DNA of 13,595 nucleotides, from positions 1 to 13,595 of the forward strand of contig JAHKZT010000014.1 of assembly GCA_020626475.1 (NCBI GenBank). The letters run 5' to 3'. Below the pieces are notes generated by a model. That model did no database searches and was not told the origin of the DNA. It worked only from the letters and a program-made list of their open reading frames with translations. Position 1 is the first letter of the stretch. Every line of letters starts with the position of its first letter. Source of the stretch: a bacterium (GTDB taxonomy: Bacteria; Patescibacteriota; Saccharimonadia; Saccharimonadales; Saccharimonadaceae). The translations under genes were made by a program, and so were the position numbers. Shown piece after piece: positions 1 to 5,105 of this stretch.

Positions 1-2
1 AA

Positions 3-389
3 ACAAGAAAAGCTTTTACTGTTCTAGAATTAATCTTAGCAATTGTGTTTGTTGGTATTTTTGTCGTACTCTTCTTCTTCCAAAAACAAAGTGTCGACGC
101 AATGAATCGCGACGAGAAGCGTAAGACCGCAATCAATGCAATGTATTATGCGCTCGAGGAGGGCTATTACGAAGAAAATAAGGCTTATCCGGAAAACCTC
201 GAGAAGTCCGAAGATTTGCCTTGGATTGACCCAAATCTATTCACTGACCCATATGGCATGAATATCTGGGACGACGGCAGTAACTACAGTTACGAATCTA
301 GCGATTGTACGGATGGCAAGTGCAAATCATACACACTTCGTGCAAAGCTCGAAAAAGAAGAGGATTATATTAAGACTAGTCGTCATTAA
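3..389 (+). CDS. Type IV pilin-like protein, 5' end outside the window
   Basis: Probable subunit (major or minor pilin) of a type IV pilus or related pseudopilus, anchored in the membrane before assembly. The reading frame is open to the window edge, so the GTG at 45 is not the start. Residues encoded from position 3 give a class III prepilin N-terminus: K-A-F-T-V-L-E-L with the conserved Glu at +5 of the predicted mature chain, then about 20 hydrophobic residues ending near FFFQKQ. The cleavage-site residue is Ala rather than the usual Gly. A short soluble head follows, with Tyr-rich segments and a close Cys pair (C-T-D-G-K-C) near the C-terminus that could form the disulfide loop common in pilins. 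About 128 residues are visible. The gene ends just before a two-way terminator. No other pilus gene is in the window, so the exact role is not settled. Confidence 0.82.
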   Translation, partial: TRKAFTVLELILAIVFVGIFVVLFFFQKQSVDAMNRDEKRKTAINAMYYALEEGYYEENKAYPENLEKSEDLPWIDPNLFTDPYGMNIWDDGSNYSYESSDCTDGKCKSYTLRAKLEKEEDYIKTSRH

Positions 390-397
390 TAGACAAC

Positions 398-427
398 AAA
401 AAGCCACCCGTTAGTAGGTGGCTTTTT
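398..427. terminator. Bidirectional intrinsic terminator between pilin and PH-protein genes
   Basis: Perfect 11-bp inverted repeat, AAAAAGCCACC (398-408) and GGTGGCTTTTT (417-427), with an 8-nt loop. The A-tract on one side and T-tract on the other make it work on both strands, ending the + pilin gene and the - gene whose stop lies at 429-431. Confidence 0.92.
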
Positions 428-428
428 G

Positions 429-1031
429 TTACTTTACGGAAGTATCGTCGTTGGTTTTCTTGCACTCGTAGACGAGGTGAGAAATAGTTTTTACTTCATC
501 ATGCGGCGTATCGACGTATTTGAGTGTATAAGTTGTCTCGTCGCCGACGGTAGACATACGGAGCGTACCGAAGTTGCAGATATGGTCGATTAATGAGCTC
601 TGATGGAAGGAAACATCCTCGATGCGGCGAAGCTCGATGATATTGGTTGAGTTTGCGAAGATAGAGCTGCGAGACTTCTGGATGACGCGGCGATTCGTAA
701 CGTAGATGTGGTTTGAATCGTAAATGCTCTGCGCGACAAAGCCACCGAAGAAGAAAAGAATATAAAGAATGAAGATGATTAGGCGGAAGTAGTGGCTAGC
801 AGCTTCGTTCATCTGGAAGACGGTGTTATCGATGCTGGCGTCACTATTTGTAAAGAAGATTAAGACAAGGCTCATCGCGACAATCATAATTGCAACGACG
901 GACCAGATGAAGGCGAGACCAATACGGGAACGTTTAATATGAAGCACAACATACTCGTCCTGCTCGAGGTCGATTTCCGGGAAGTCCTTTGCGCTACGCG
1001 CGTGCTGGACCTTTGATAATTCTATCTTCAT
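429..1031 (-). CDS. Bacterial PH-domain (YdbS/bPH_2-type) membrane protein 1
   Basis: Membrane protein of 200 residues with no assigned reaction. Two hydrophobic segments at about 37-60 and 82-104 form a hairpin, followed at about 107-187 by a domain matching the bacterial PH (bPH_2, DUF304/YdbS) pattern: N-H-I-Y-V-T-N-R-R-V-I-Q-K, then I-I-E-L-R-R-I-E-D-V-S and N-F-G-T-L-R-M-S. Family members are membrane-associated and little studied. The ATG at 1031 is supported by a purine-rich GGCGGAG ribosome site ending about 8 nt upstream. It has its own promoter just after the dnaJ stop codon, so it need not be co-transcribed with dnaJ. A second, shorter protein of the same type lies at 6858-7331. 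Family assignment is good; function is unknown. Confidence 0.85.
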   Translation of the reverse strand: MKIELSKVQHARSAKDFPEIDLEQDEYVVLHIKRSRIGLAFIWSVVAIMIVAMSLVLIFFTNSDASIDNTVFQMNEAASHYFRLIIFILYILFFFGGFVAQSIYDSNHIYVTNRRVIQKSRSSIFANSTNIIELRRIEDVSFHQSSLIDHICNFGTLRMSTVGDETTYTLKYVDTPHDEVKTISHLVYECKKTNDDTSVK

Positions 1032-1064
1032 AATTAGATCTCCGCCTAATCTATTATTTTATTG

Positions 1065-1093
1065 ATTATATCATAAATCGACGAAGTTGACAA
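1065..1093 (-). promoter_or_regulatory. Sigma70-type promoter of PH-protein 1
   Basis: On the minus strand TTGTCA (1093-1088), a 17-bp spacer, then TATAAT (1070-1065) preceded by TGA (extended -10). Predicted +1 is near 1058, giving a leader of about 27 nt that contains the GGCGGAG ribosome site. This is one of few genes here with a conventional leader. Confidence 0.8.
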
Positions 1094-1095
1094 GA

Positions 1096-1989
1096 TTAAC
1101 GGAAGAGGCCGCGTTTTTTGCTCTTTGCAAATTCTTCAATAAGCTCTTTTTGCTTTTTATTGAGATTCTTTGGAATCTCAACATTGATCGTGACGATATG
1201 CGGACCGCGCTGGTCGGAGCCTAGGCGTGGCGCGCCGTGACCAGAAAGCTTGAAGTTCGTGCCAGGCTGCGTGCCAGCAGGAACTTTCATCGTAATCTTG
1301 CCATCGACGGTTTCAACTTCTACCTCAGTACCGAGCACTGCATCGGTCATTGGAATTGTAATTTCAGAAAGAATGAGCTCACCCTCACGCGTGAGAGTCT
1401 TGTGCGCGCGGACACGAACCTCGACATAAAGATCGCCGCGCTGACCATCGGCATTTGGCGCTTCTCCGCCCTTGCCACCAAGGCGAATCGACTGGCCATC
1501 GTAAATACCGGCCGGAATCTTAAGCTTAATTTGCTCGCCCTCAACGGAGATAGTCTTCGTAGCACCAAAGATTGCTTCTTCGAAATCAATCGTAATACTC
1601 GTACGATAATCGCGACCACGGCGAGCAGCACGGAAGCCGCCACCACCGAACATTGCGTTAATAATATCTTCGAAGCCGCCACCGCCGAAGTCGAAGTTAA
1701 AGCTCTGACCATTGCCGCTAAAACCGCCGAAGCCGCCGCCGAATGGATTGCCGCCACCATCACCACCGACGCCAGCATGGCCAAACTGGTCATAGCGAGA
1801 ACGTTTAGTTTTGTCGCTCAAGACAGAATAAGCTTCGTTTGCTTCCTTGAATTTCTCTTCCGCCTCTTTGTTGCCAGGGTTTTTGTCGGGATGGTATTTA
1901 ATAGCAAGCTTACGAAAAGCCTTCTTAATTTCATCATCAGATGCGCCTTTTTGGACGCCTAGAACTTCATAATAGTCACGTTTGCTCAT
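1096..1989 (-). CDS. dnaJ: DnaJ-family co-chaperone without zinc finger (class B, CbpA/DnaJ2-like)
   Basis: J-domain co-chaperone expected to stimulate DnaK ATPase and deliver unfolded clients in the cytoplasm. Residues 4-70 form the J domain with the HPD motif at 33-35 and the D-Y-Y-E-V-L-G-V signature. Residues about 72-118 are a Gly/Phe-rich linker. The C-terminal client-binding part (about 125-290) has [18 protein letters not shown] and a C-terminal helix. The CxxCxGxG zinc-finger repeats of class A DnaJ are absent and there is no cysteine at all, so this is class B (297 residues, usual for CbpA-like proteins). The symbol is used loosely. A CIRCE operator covers the promoter, predicting HrcA repression and heat induction. 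No dnaK, grpE or hrcA is adjacent. No Shine-Dalgarno is seen; the predicted +1 is about 3 nt from the ATG. Confidence 0.93.
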   Translation of the reverse strand: MSKRDYYEVLGVQKGASDDEIKKAFRKLAIKYHPDKNPGNKEAEEKFKEANEAYSVLSDKTKRSRYDQFGHAGVGGDGGGNPFGGGFGGFSGNGQSFNFDFGGGGFEDIINAMFGGGGFRAARRGRDYRTSITIDFEEAIFGATKTISVEGEQIKLKIPAGIYDGQSIRLGGKGGEAPNADGQRGDLYVEVRVRAHKTLTREGELILSEITIPMTDAVLGTEVEVETVDGKITMKVPAGTQPGTNFKLSGHGAPRLGSDQRGPHIVTINVEIPKNLNKKQKELIEEFAKSKKRGLFR

Positions 1990-1998
1990 ACTCTAGAA

Positions 1999-2027
1999 AG
2001 TATAGCACTTAGCACTCTACCCTGCAA
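1999..2027 (-). promoter_or_regulatory. dnaJ promoter with extended -10
   Basis: Minus strand TTGCAG (2027-2022), 17-bp spacer, TATACT (2004-1999) preceded by TGC. Predicted +1 is near 1992, three nucleotides before the ATG at 1989. The -35 lies in the CIRCE spacer and the rest of the promoter is overlapped by the CIRCE arm, as expected for repression by occlusion. Confidence 0.7.
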
Positions 2028-2036
2028 GAGTGCTAA
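2009..2036. promoter_or_regulatory. CIRCE operator (HrcA site) upstream of dnaJ
   Basis: Exact CIRCE half-sites TTAGCACTC (2009-2017) and GAGTGCTAA (2028-2036). The match extends to 10-bp arms (TTAGCACTCT and AGAGTGCTAA) around 8 nt. Measured between the 9-mers, the spacer is 10 nt instead of the canonical 9. CIRCE is the well-established operator of the HrcA heat-shock repressor. It lies between the transporter stop codon and dnaJ and covers the dnaJ promoter. An extra half-site copy (AGTGCTA on the minus strand, 2009-2003) abuts it and overlaps the -10. Confidence 0.9.
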
Positions 2037-2987
2037 TTAGTTCATGACAAGGATGCCGACCACGATAAGAACGGCGGCAATGAGGTATTGGGCGAGGATT
2101 CTATGCGTGATGCGCTTGCCGTGAATAAACTTTGGGAAGACGCGGCCGAGAAGGAGCGTAAAGATAAAGAAGGAGATGAAGAGGCTAGCAACCTTACTAA
2201 CGGCGGTCATCATCGCGATAACCGGGACGACAAGGAGGCCATATTTATAGAGGAATTCGCCGGCCGTGAAGACAATGTTGTCGCCGACGAGAGCAGCCAT
2301 ATTGCGCGTGTGGCTTTTCCCCGTCACGAAGGTAGTTTTGAGGGCTTTACGCCAGGAATGGCGACAAATAAACAGGAGAATAACCGCGAGGGCAGAGCCA
2401 ATCTCAAAGAAGAAGAGGCCGCGGCCAAAGAGTGAGACATCGGCCGTGAAGTCTTTGATGAAGAAGGCATAGACGACATCAGATAGGATCGAGAAAAAGG
2501 CGCTAGTAATCGTGAGGCGCGCGACGCTAAGATTTGGCGCCTGGCGCTCTTTTTTGCTTGTACTGCCGAAGACGATAACGAGGATGGCGGCCATAATAAT
2601 AGCGAGACCAATGCCCTGCATGGCCGTGACGTTTTCGCCAAGGATAGCGACGCCGAGACCGAGCGAAATGAGTGGGCTGAGCTGGCCGAAGATATTTACG
2701 TCAGCCGCGTCACCAGTTTGGAGAGCTTTGAAATAGTAGATCGAGCCGACCACATTGATGGCGCCAGCGAGAATAAGGCCACAGGCGTTATAGAAAGGCA
2801 AAATAAAGACGGCGCGACCGAAGATAGCGAGCAAAATGAGCATCGTCATAACGAAGCTTGGCAAGCGGCCCAAAATGAGGGCACCGGCGCGTTTTTTCGG
2901 CAGCGCAATATCGGTGAGGTAGTTTTCAAGATAACTGCCGCTCACATAGAAAAAATTCGCGAAAATCGGGAAGATTGCCCACAACAT
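2037..2987 (-). CDS. EamA/DMT-superfamily transporter
   Basis: Polytopic inner-membrane transporter of the drug/metabolite (EamA) type, probably exporting or importing a small metabolite; the substrate cannot be read from sequence. The 316 residues hold about ten hydrophobic segments in two halves. The first half ends with the family-typical A-L-Q-T-G-D-A, Q-L-S-P-L-I-S and I-L-G-E-N-V-T segments near residues 88-125, and a short basic stretch (S-T-S-K-K-E-R) separates the halves. Length fits EamA proteins. The ATG at 2987 lies where the predicted +1 of its -10 box falls, and no ribosome site precedes it, so translation is probably leaderless. It shares a symmetric promoter with the divergent mscS-like gene. 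Confidence 0.85.
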   Translation of the reverse strand: MLWAIFPIFANFFYVSGSYLENYLTDIALPKKRAGALILGRLPSFVMTMLILLAIFGRAVFILPFYNACGLILAGAINVVGSIYYFKALQTGDAADVNIFGQLSPLISLGLGVAILGENVTAMQGIGLAIIMAAILVIVFGSTSKKERQAPNLSVARLTITSAFFSILSDVVYAFFIKDFTADVSLFGRGLFFFEIGSALAVILLFICRHSWRKALKTTFVTGKSHTRNMAALVGDNIVFTAGEFLYKYGLLVVPVIAMMTAVSKVASLFISFFIFTLLLGRVFPKFIHGKRITHRILAQYLIAAVLIVVGILVMN

Positions 2988-2992
2988 GTCTC

Positions 2993-3007
2993 TATTATAC
3001 TATAATA
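2993..3007. promoter_or_regulatory. Back-to-back divergent -10 boxes of the EamA and MscS genes
   Basis: The perfect palindrome TATTATA-C-TATAATA is centred on 3000. It gives TATAAT on the minus strand (2999-2994) for the EamA gene and TATAAT on the plus strand (3001-3006) for the MscS gene. Predicted +1 positions are 2987 and 3013, each the A of an ATG and each exactly 13 bp from the centre. No good -35 was found on either side at 17 bp. Confidence 0.72.
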
Positions 3008-3012
3008 TGCTT

Positions 3013-3822
3013 ATGGATAATTTCTGGCTTAGTCTAAAAGACCAACTAACTGCGAACACGATTCTGAGTTCCGTCGCCGTTATTCTTGTTAACTTCATTA
3101 TTTATACCGTCATTAGCCGCGCGATTCGCAACCGCCGCGAGAAGCATGATTTGAAGCTCGCGATCGGCAACAAGAGCCGCACTTACATCAACTTGTTTGT
3201 GAGCGTTTTGCGCTACTTCATGATTTTGCTCACCGCGCTTATCGTATTGAAGATTAATCACGTTGACGTTTCGACCATTCTCGCGAGCGTCGGCGTCGTT
3301 TCCGTAATCGTCGGTCTTGCTTTACAGGATGCTTTGAAGGATATTATTCGCGGTATCGCACTCATTGGCGATAGCTATTTCCAGGTTGGCGACTGGGTCA
3401 CTCTCGATGGCGACATTGAGGGCCGCGTGATCGTGATTGGCCTCAAGACTACTCGTATTATGAACACTGCAGACGGCAGCGTGATTTCGATCGCAAACCG
3501 CAATATTGAGAAGGTGAAGGTCGCGGGCGATCATTTCCTTTATAATATTCCACTTCCATACGAGCTCAAGGTGAGCCGCGCGGAAGAGATTATCGAAGAG
3601 ATTATGGAGCAGCTCAGAAAAGAAAGTTCCGTACGCGAGTGTAAATATCTTGGCGTACAGGAGCTTGGCGAATCTGGCGTCGCCTATCGCGTGCGCGTAG
3701 ACCAAGCACAAGGCAAGAAGGTTGTCGCTAAACGCGCACTAAATAAGATAATCTTGCAGACCTGCGAGCGCCACCGCGTTTCGATTCCGTATAGGCAGCT
3801 CGATATTCATAACGTCAAATGA
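3013..3822 (+). CDS. Small-conductance mechanosensitive channel (MscS family)
   Basis: Tension-gated channel of the inner membrane that releases solutes on hypo-osmotic shock. Three transmembrane helices are visible, at about 16-36, 60-80 and 87-117. The last is the Gly/Ala-rich pore helix (S-V-G-V-V-S-V-I-V-G-L-A-L-Q-D) typical of MscS TM3. It runs straight into the beta-domain signature F-Q-V-G-D-W-V near 123-129. A mixed alpha/beta cytoplasmic domain completes 269 residues, near the 286 of E. coli MscS. In-frame ATGs exist at 2986, 3007 and 3013. I chose 3013 because 2986 and 3007 lie upstream of the predicted +1, which falls exactly on the A at 3013. The gene ends in TGA and is followed at once by a strong terminator. 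Confidence 0.9.
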   Translation: MDNFWLSLKDQLTANTILSSVAVILVNFIIYTVISRAIRNRREKHDLKLAIGNKSRTYINLFVSVLRYFMILLTALIVLKINHVDVSTILASVGVVSVIVGLALQDALKDIIRGIALIGDSYFQVGDWVTLDGDIEGRVIVIGLKTTRIMNTADGSVISIANRNIEKVKVAGDHFLYNIPLPYELKVSRAEEIIEEIMEQLRKESSVRECKYLGVQELGESGVAYRVRVDQAQGKKVVAKRALNKIILQTCERHRVSIPYRQLDIHNVK

Positions 3823-3850
3823 AAAACGCCCCCCAAAGGGGCGCTTTTTT
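3822..3850. terminator. Bidirectional intrinsic terminator between mscS-like and XRE genes
   Basis: CGCCCC (3827-3832) pairs with GGGGCG (3838-3843) around a short loop, flanked by an A-tract (3822-3826) and a run of six T (3845-3850). It separates two convergent genes; the T-run overlaps the minus-strand stop codon at 3849-3851. Confidence 0.9.
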
Positions 3851-4646
3851 ATACGTTGCCTTTGCGTAGAATTACCTTAAATTCTTTTACGCCTAGCTTC
3901 TTTGCTAATTCCTTTGCATCCTCAATGCTTTCAGCATAACCAATCGTGCCAAACTCTCTCGAATGAATCTGATAGTATTGATCGGTTTTTATATCAAATA
4001 CGTTTCTAATCGCTTTTTCCGTTATCTCATACATTGCCTTGTGGAGCTCTTCGCCATACTTATCCGTAGCTAGCATTAATCTTGGGCGATGTTCGTATTC
4101 AAAATAGTTTCCAACGGCACTATCTAAGAATTTCTTTAGTCTTTCCGCTTCCTTGTCGCTATTCGCCATTATACCCAGAGTGCCGCTAGATACATCGAGT
4201 ACGGTAAAGCCTTCGTTTTTCGCCTCCTCCGCCAACGCAAGTATGCCAGACGCCTCTAGGTTTCTATCGTATCTATACTTAAAATCGTCCAGAGTAATTA
4301 AGTATTTTCCAGATGTTCGTATCTTGTTGATGTCAGTATGAAGATGCTCAAAGCCGCGTTTTCTGCCTTCTGAGACATAATCCTCTTCCTCTTTTTCGGT
4401 AGAATAAGCAGCCGGCAACTGAATTCTCGTTTTTTCTAGATATTTATCCGTCATTAATTCATCCCAGAACACATGAAGGACCTTCTGAATATCCTGAAGC
4501 GCATAGCAGTCCAACGCAGTTTTGTCGTTCTCCCAGCTTGAGACCGTTTGCCTAGTCGTATGGAGCGCCTCGGCCAACTGGTCTTGGCTAATATTCCTGT
4601 CCATACGGATCCGGCGTAATCTTTGACCGAATGTTTCTGTTGCCAT
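3849..4646 (-). CDS. XRE-family transcriptional regulator with unassigned C-terminal domain
   Basis: DNA-binding regulator. Residues about 7-66 form a Cro/C1-type helix-turn-helix: F-G-Q-R-L-R-R-I-R, then S-Q-D-Q-L-A-E-A-L-H-T-T-R-Q-T-V-S-S-W-E-N. The remaining 200 residues match no domain I recognise. They look globular (mixed charge, no membrane segment) and end in a helix-strand unit (A-K-E-L-A-K-K-L-G-V-K-E-F-K-V), possibly for ligand binding or oligomerisation. The ATG at 4646 has a perfect AAGGAG ribosome site 6 nt upstream. The gene stands alone between a terminator and a promoter region carrying two copies of an 18-bp palindrome over the -35 and -10, so autoregulation is likely (inference). 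No partner toxin or protease gene lies beside it. Confidence 0.85.
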   Translation of the reverse strand: MATETFGQRLRRIRMDRNISQDQLAEALHTTRQTVSSWENDKTALDCYALQDIQKVLHVFWDELMTDKYLEKTRIQLPAAYSTEKEEEDYVSEGRKRGFEHLHTDINKIRTSGKYLITLDDFKYRYDRNLEASGILALAEEAKNEGFTVLDVSSGTLGIMANSDKEAERLKKFLDSAVGNYFEYEHRPRLMLATDKYGEELHKAMYEITEKAIRNVFDIKTDQYYQIHSREFGTIGYAESIEDAKELAKKLGVKEFKVILRKGNV

Positions 4647-4690
4647 ACTTCACTCCTTGTTTAGCTTACAACTTCATAATACGTTCAATT

Positions 4691-4710
4691 ATTTGATTTA
4701 TCTATCAAAT
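4691..4710. promoter_or_regulatory. Inverted repeat in the leader of the XRE gene
   Basis: ATTTGAT (4691-4697) and ATCAAAT (4704-4710), a perfect 7-bp inverted repeat with a 6-nt spacer, 45-64 bp upstream of the ATG and downstream of the predicted +1. It differs in sequence from the two TGTAAA-type sites, so it could be a separate operator or chance in AT-rich DNA. Confidence 0.4.
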
Positions 4711-4724
4711 ATTACATAAATATG

Positions 4725-4742
4725 TGTAAAGGAAATTTTACA
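4725..4742. promoter_or_regulatory. Operator-like palindrome, copy 1 (over the -10 of the XRE promoter)
   Basis: TGTAAAGGAAATTTTACA, with arms TGTAAA and TTTACA. It matches copy 2 at 16 of 18 positions. It contains the TAAAAT -10 of the minus-strand promoter. Confidence 0.65.
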
Positions 4743-4763
4743 TAATCAACGTGTATTTGTAAA
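4735..4763 (-). promoter_or_regulatory. Promoter of the XRE-family regulator gene
   Basis: Minus strand TTTACA (4763-4758), exactly 17 bp, TAAAAT (4740-4735). Predicted +1 is near 4728, giving an untranslated leader of about 80 nt with an AAGGAG site before the ATG. The two palindromes coincide with the -35 and -10. Confidence 0.65.
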
Positions 4764-4775
4764 GGAATCTTTACA
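4758..4775. promoter_or_regulatory. Operator-like palindrome, copy 2 (over the -35 of the XRE promoter)
   Basis: TGTAAAGGAATCTTTACA, with 7-bp arms TGTAAAG and CTTTACA. It starts 33 bp from copy 1, close to three helical turns, so two bound dimers would sit on roughly the same face. It contains the -35 of the XRE promoter. Confidence 0.65.
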
Positions 4776-4792
4776 TTTTATTGCATTACACT

Positions 4793-4818
4793 AAAAAATA
4801 CGGCCTATGAGCCGTTTT
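4793..4818 (-). terminator. Intrinsic terminator downstream of tRNA-Gly
   Basis: ACGGC (4800-4804) and GCCGT (4811-4815) form a 5-bp stem with a 6-nt loop. On the minus strand the stem is followed by A and six T (4798-4793). It would end the tRNA-Gly transcript and insulate the XRE promoter. It may also work weakly on the plus strand (TTTT at 4815-4818). Confidence 0.7.
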
Positions 4819-4819
4819 A

Positions 4820-4838
4820 TGGTGCGGGTAGAGGGAGT
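4820..4838. repeat. Duplicated 3' end of tRNA-Gly (direct repeat, copy 1)
   Basis: TGGTGCGGGTAGAGGGAGT, identical to 4971-4989. On the minus strand it reproduces the tRNA-Gly 3' end: CCA, discriminator A, the 3' acceptor strand, the 3' T-stem strand and the first T-loop bases. Similarity stops at 4839, so it is a fragment rather than a decayed tRNA gene. Such 3'-end duplications are typical of tRNA-targeted integration, but no integrase is present. Confidence 0.8.
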
Positions 4839-4970
4839 ATGGCTTCGCCATATTGTCGGGCGTCGACTCGCAATAAAAAAGACAAGTCTTTTTTATTGAC
4901 TCGTCTCCTACGACAATCGTCCCCTACGGGTCCTCCGATGCTCGGCGCATCACGTCTATTTCTAATCCAT
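4839..4970. other. Hairpin-rich 132-bp segment between tRNA-Gly 3'-end repeats
   Basis: No convincing protein gene. It contains a hairpin TATGGC-TTC-GCCATA (4838-4852), an outer inverted repeat ATTGTCG/CGACAAT (4852-4858 and 4911-4917), a 28-bp palindrome (4871-4898) and a near-duplicate CGTCTCCTACG/CGTCCCCTACG at 16-bp offset (4902-4912 and 4918-4928). A further hairpin GATGC-TCGGC-GCATC lies at 4937-4951. Base composition is more GC-rich than the operator region beside it. It lies between the tRNA-Gly gene and its terminator, so it is probably transcribed as a trailer on the minus strand. It could be a structured RNA, a remnant of a small mobile element, or a dispersed repeat; the window alone cannot decide. 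Confidence 0.5.
4871..4898. repeat. 28-bp perfect palindrome flanked by 5-bp direct repeats
   Basis: Arms CAATAAAAAAGAC (4871-4883) and GTCTTTTTTATTG (4886-4898) with only AA between. ACTCG occurs on both sides (4866-4870 and 4899-4903), resembling a target duplication. The A- and T-tracts could also make it a weak two-way terminator. Confidence 0.75.
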
Positions 4971-4989
4971 TGGTGCGGGTAGAGGGAGT
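4971..4989. repeat. tRNA-Gly 3' end (direct repeat, copy 2)
   Basis: The intact copy of the 19-bp repeat, part of the tRNA gene itself, 151 bp from the fragment at 4820-4838. Confidence 0.8.
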
Positions 4990-5045
4990 CGGACCCTCAT
5001 CTCTTGCTTGGGAAGCAAACATAATAGCCGCTATACGATACCCGC
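4971..5045 (-). tRNA. tRNA-Gly (anticodon CCC), CCA encoded
   Basis: The minus strand folds as a complete cloverleaf. Acceptor GCGGGTA (5045-5039) pairs with TACCCGC (4981-4975), followed by discriminator A and encoded CCA (4974-4971). The anticodon stem TTTGC/GCAAG holds the loop TTCCCAA, giving CCC for GGG codons. T-stem GAGGG/CCCTC encloses the loop TCCGACT. Odd points are the discriminator A73, where bacterial tRNA-Gly usually has U, and C in place of the near-universal U55. The D-loop keeps GG. Its 3' end is duplicated at 4820-4838. A divergent promoter region separates it from the SpoU gene. Confidence 0.93.
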
Positions 5046-5055
5046 GACTGGTCTA

Positions 5056-5064
5056 ATTATAGCA
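5056..5064 (-). promoter_or_regulatory. Extended -10 promoter of tRNA-Gly
   Basis: Minus strand TGCTATAAT. Predicted +1 is near 5049, four nucleotides before the mature tRNA 5' end. No good -35 is seen at 17 bp; the extended TG motif may compensate. It is divergent from the promoter at 5069-5097. Confidence 0.7.
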
Positions 5065-5068
5065 TGAT

Positions 5069-5097
5069 TTGACAAAACATAAGAAATTTGGTATAAT
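5069..5097 (+). promoter_or_regulatory. Consensus sigma70-type promoter of the SpoU methyltransferase gene
   Basis: TTGACA (5069-5074), 17-bp spacer, TATAAT (5092-5097): a full consensus match. Predicted +1 is near 5104, two nucleotides before the ATG, so the mRNA would be leaderless. Confidence 0.88.
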
Positions 5098-5105
5098 TAT
5101 AAGAT

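Noticed and set aside
45..389. GTG at 45 as the start of the pilin
   Set aside because: It would remove the prepilin signature F-T-V-L-E-L encoded just upstream; the frame is open to the window edge.
1237..1962. Long open frame (241 codons) antisense to dnaJ
   Set aside because: Shadow of the GC-rich, Gly-rich dnaJ coding sequence; no recognisable domain, no promoter and fully inside a well-supported gene.
4725..4775. Plus-strand promoter using the TTTACA motifs
   Set aside because: At 17-bp spacing the -10 would read TAAAGG, which is poor, and no gene follows on that strand before the SpoU gene with its own consensus promoter.
4821..4970. Open minus-strand frame of about 45 codons running from the tRNA-Gly 3' end to a TAA at the repeat copy
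   Set aside because: Starts inside the tRNA gene without a start codon or ribosome site and reads through hairpins; no recognised domain. Best treated as non-coding.
4820..4989. CRISPR array or integron attC array
   Set aside because: Two copies of one repeat only, both explained by tRNA sequence, no regular spacers, no cas or integron integrase gene.
4820..4990. A second, decayed tRNA-Gly gene
   Set aside because: Only the 19-nt 3' end is present; no matching 5' acceptor strand, D-arm or anticodon arm can be found next to it.
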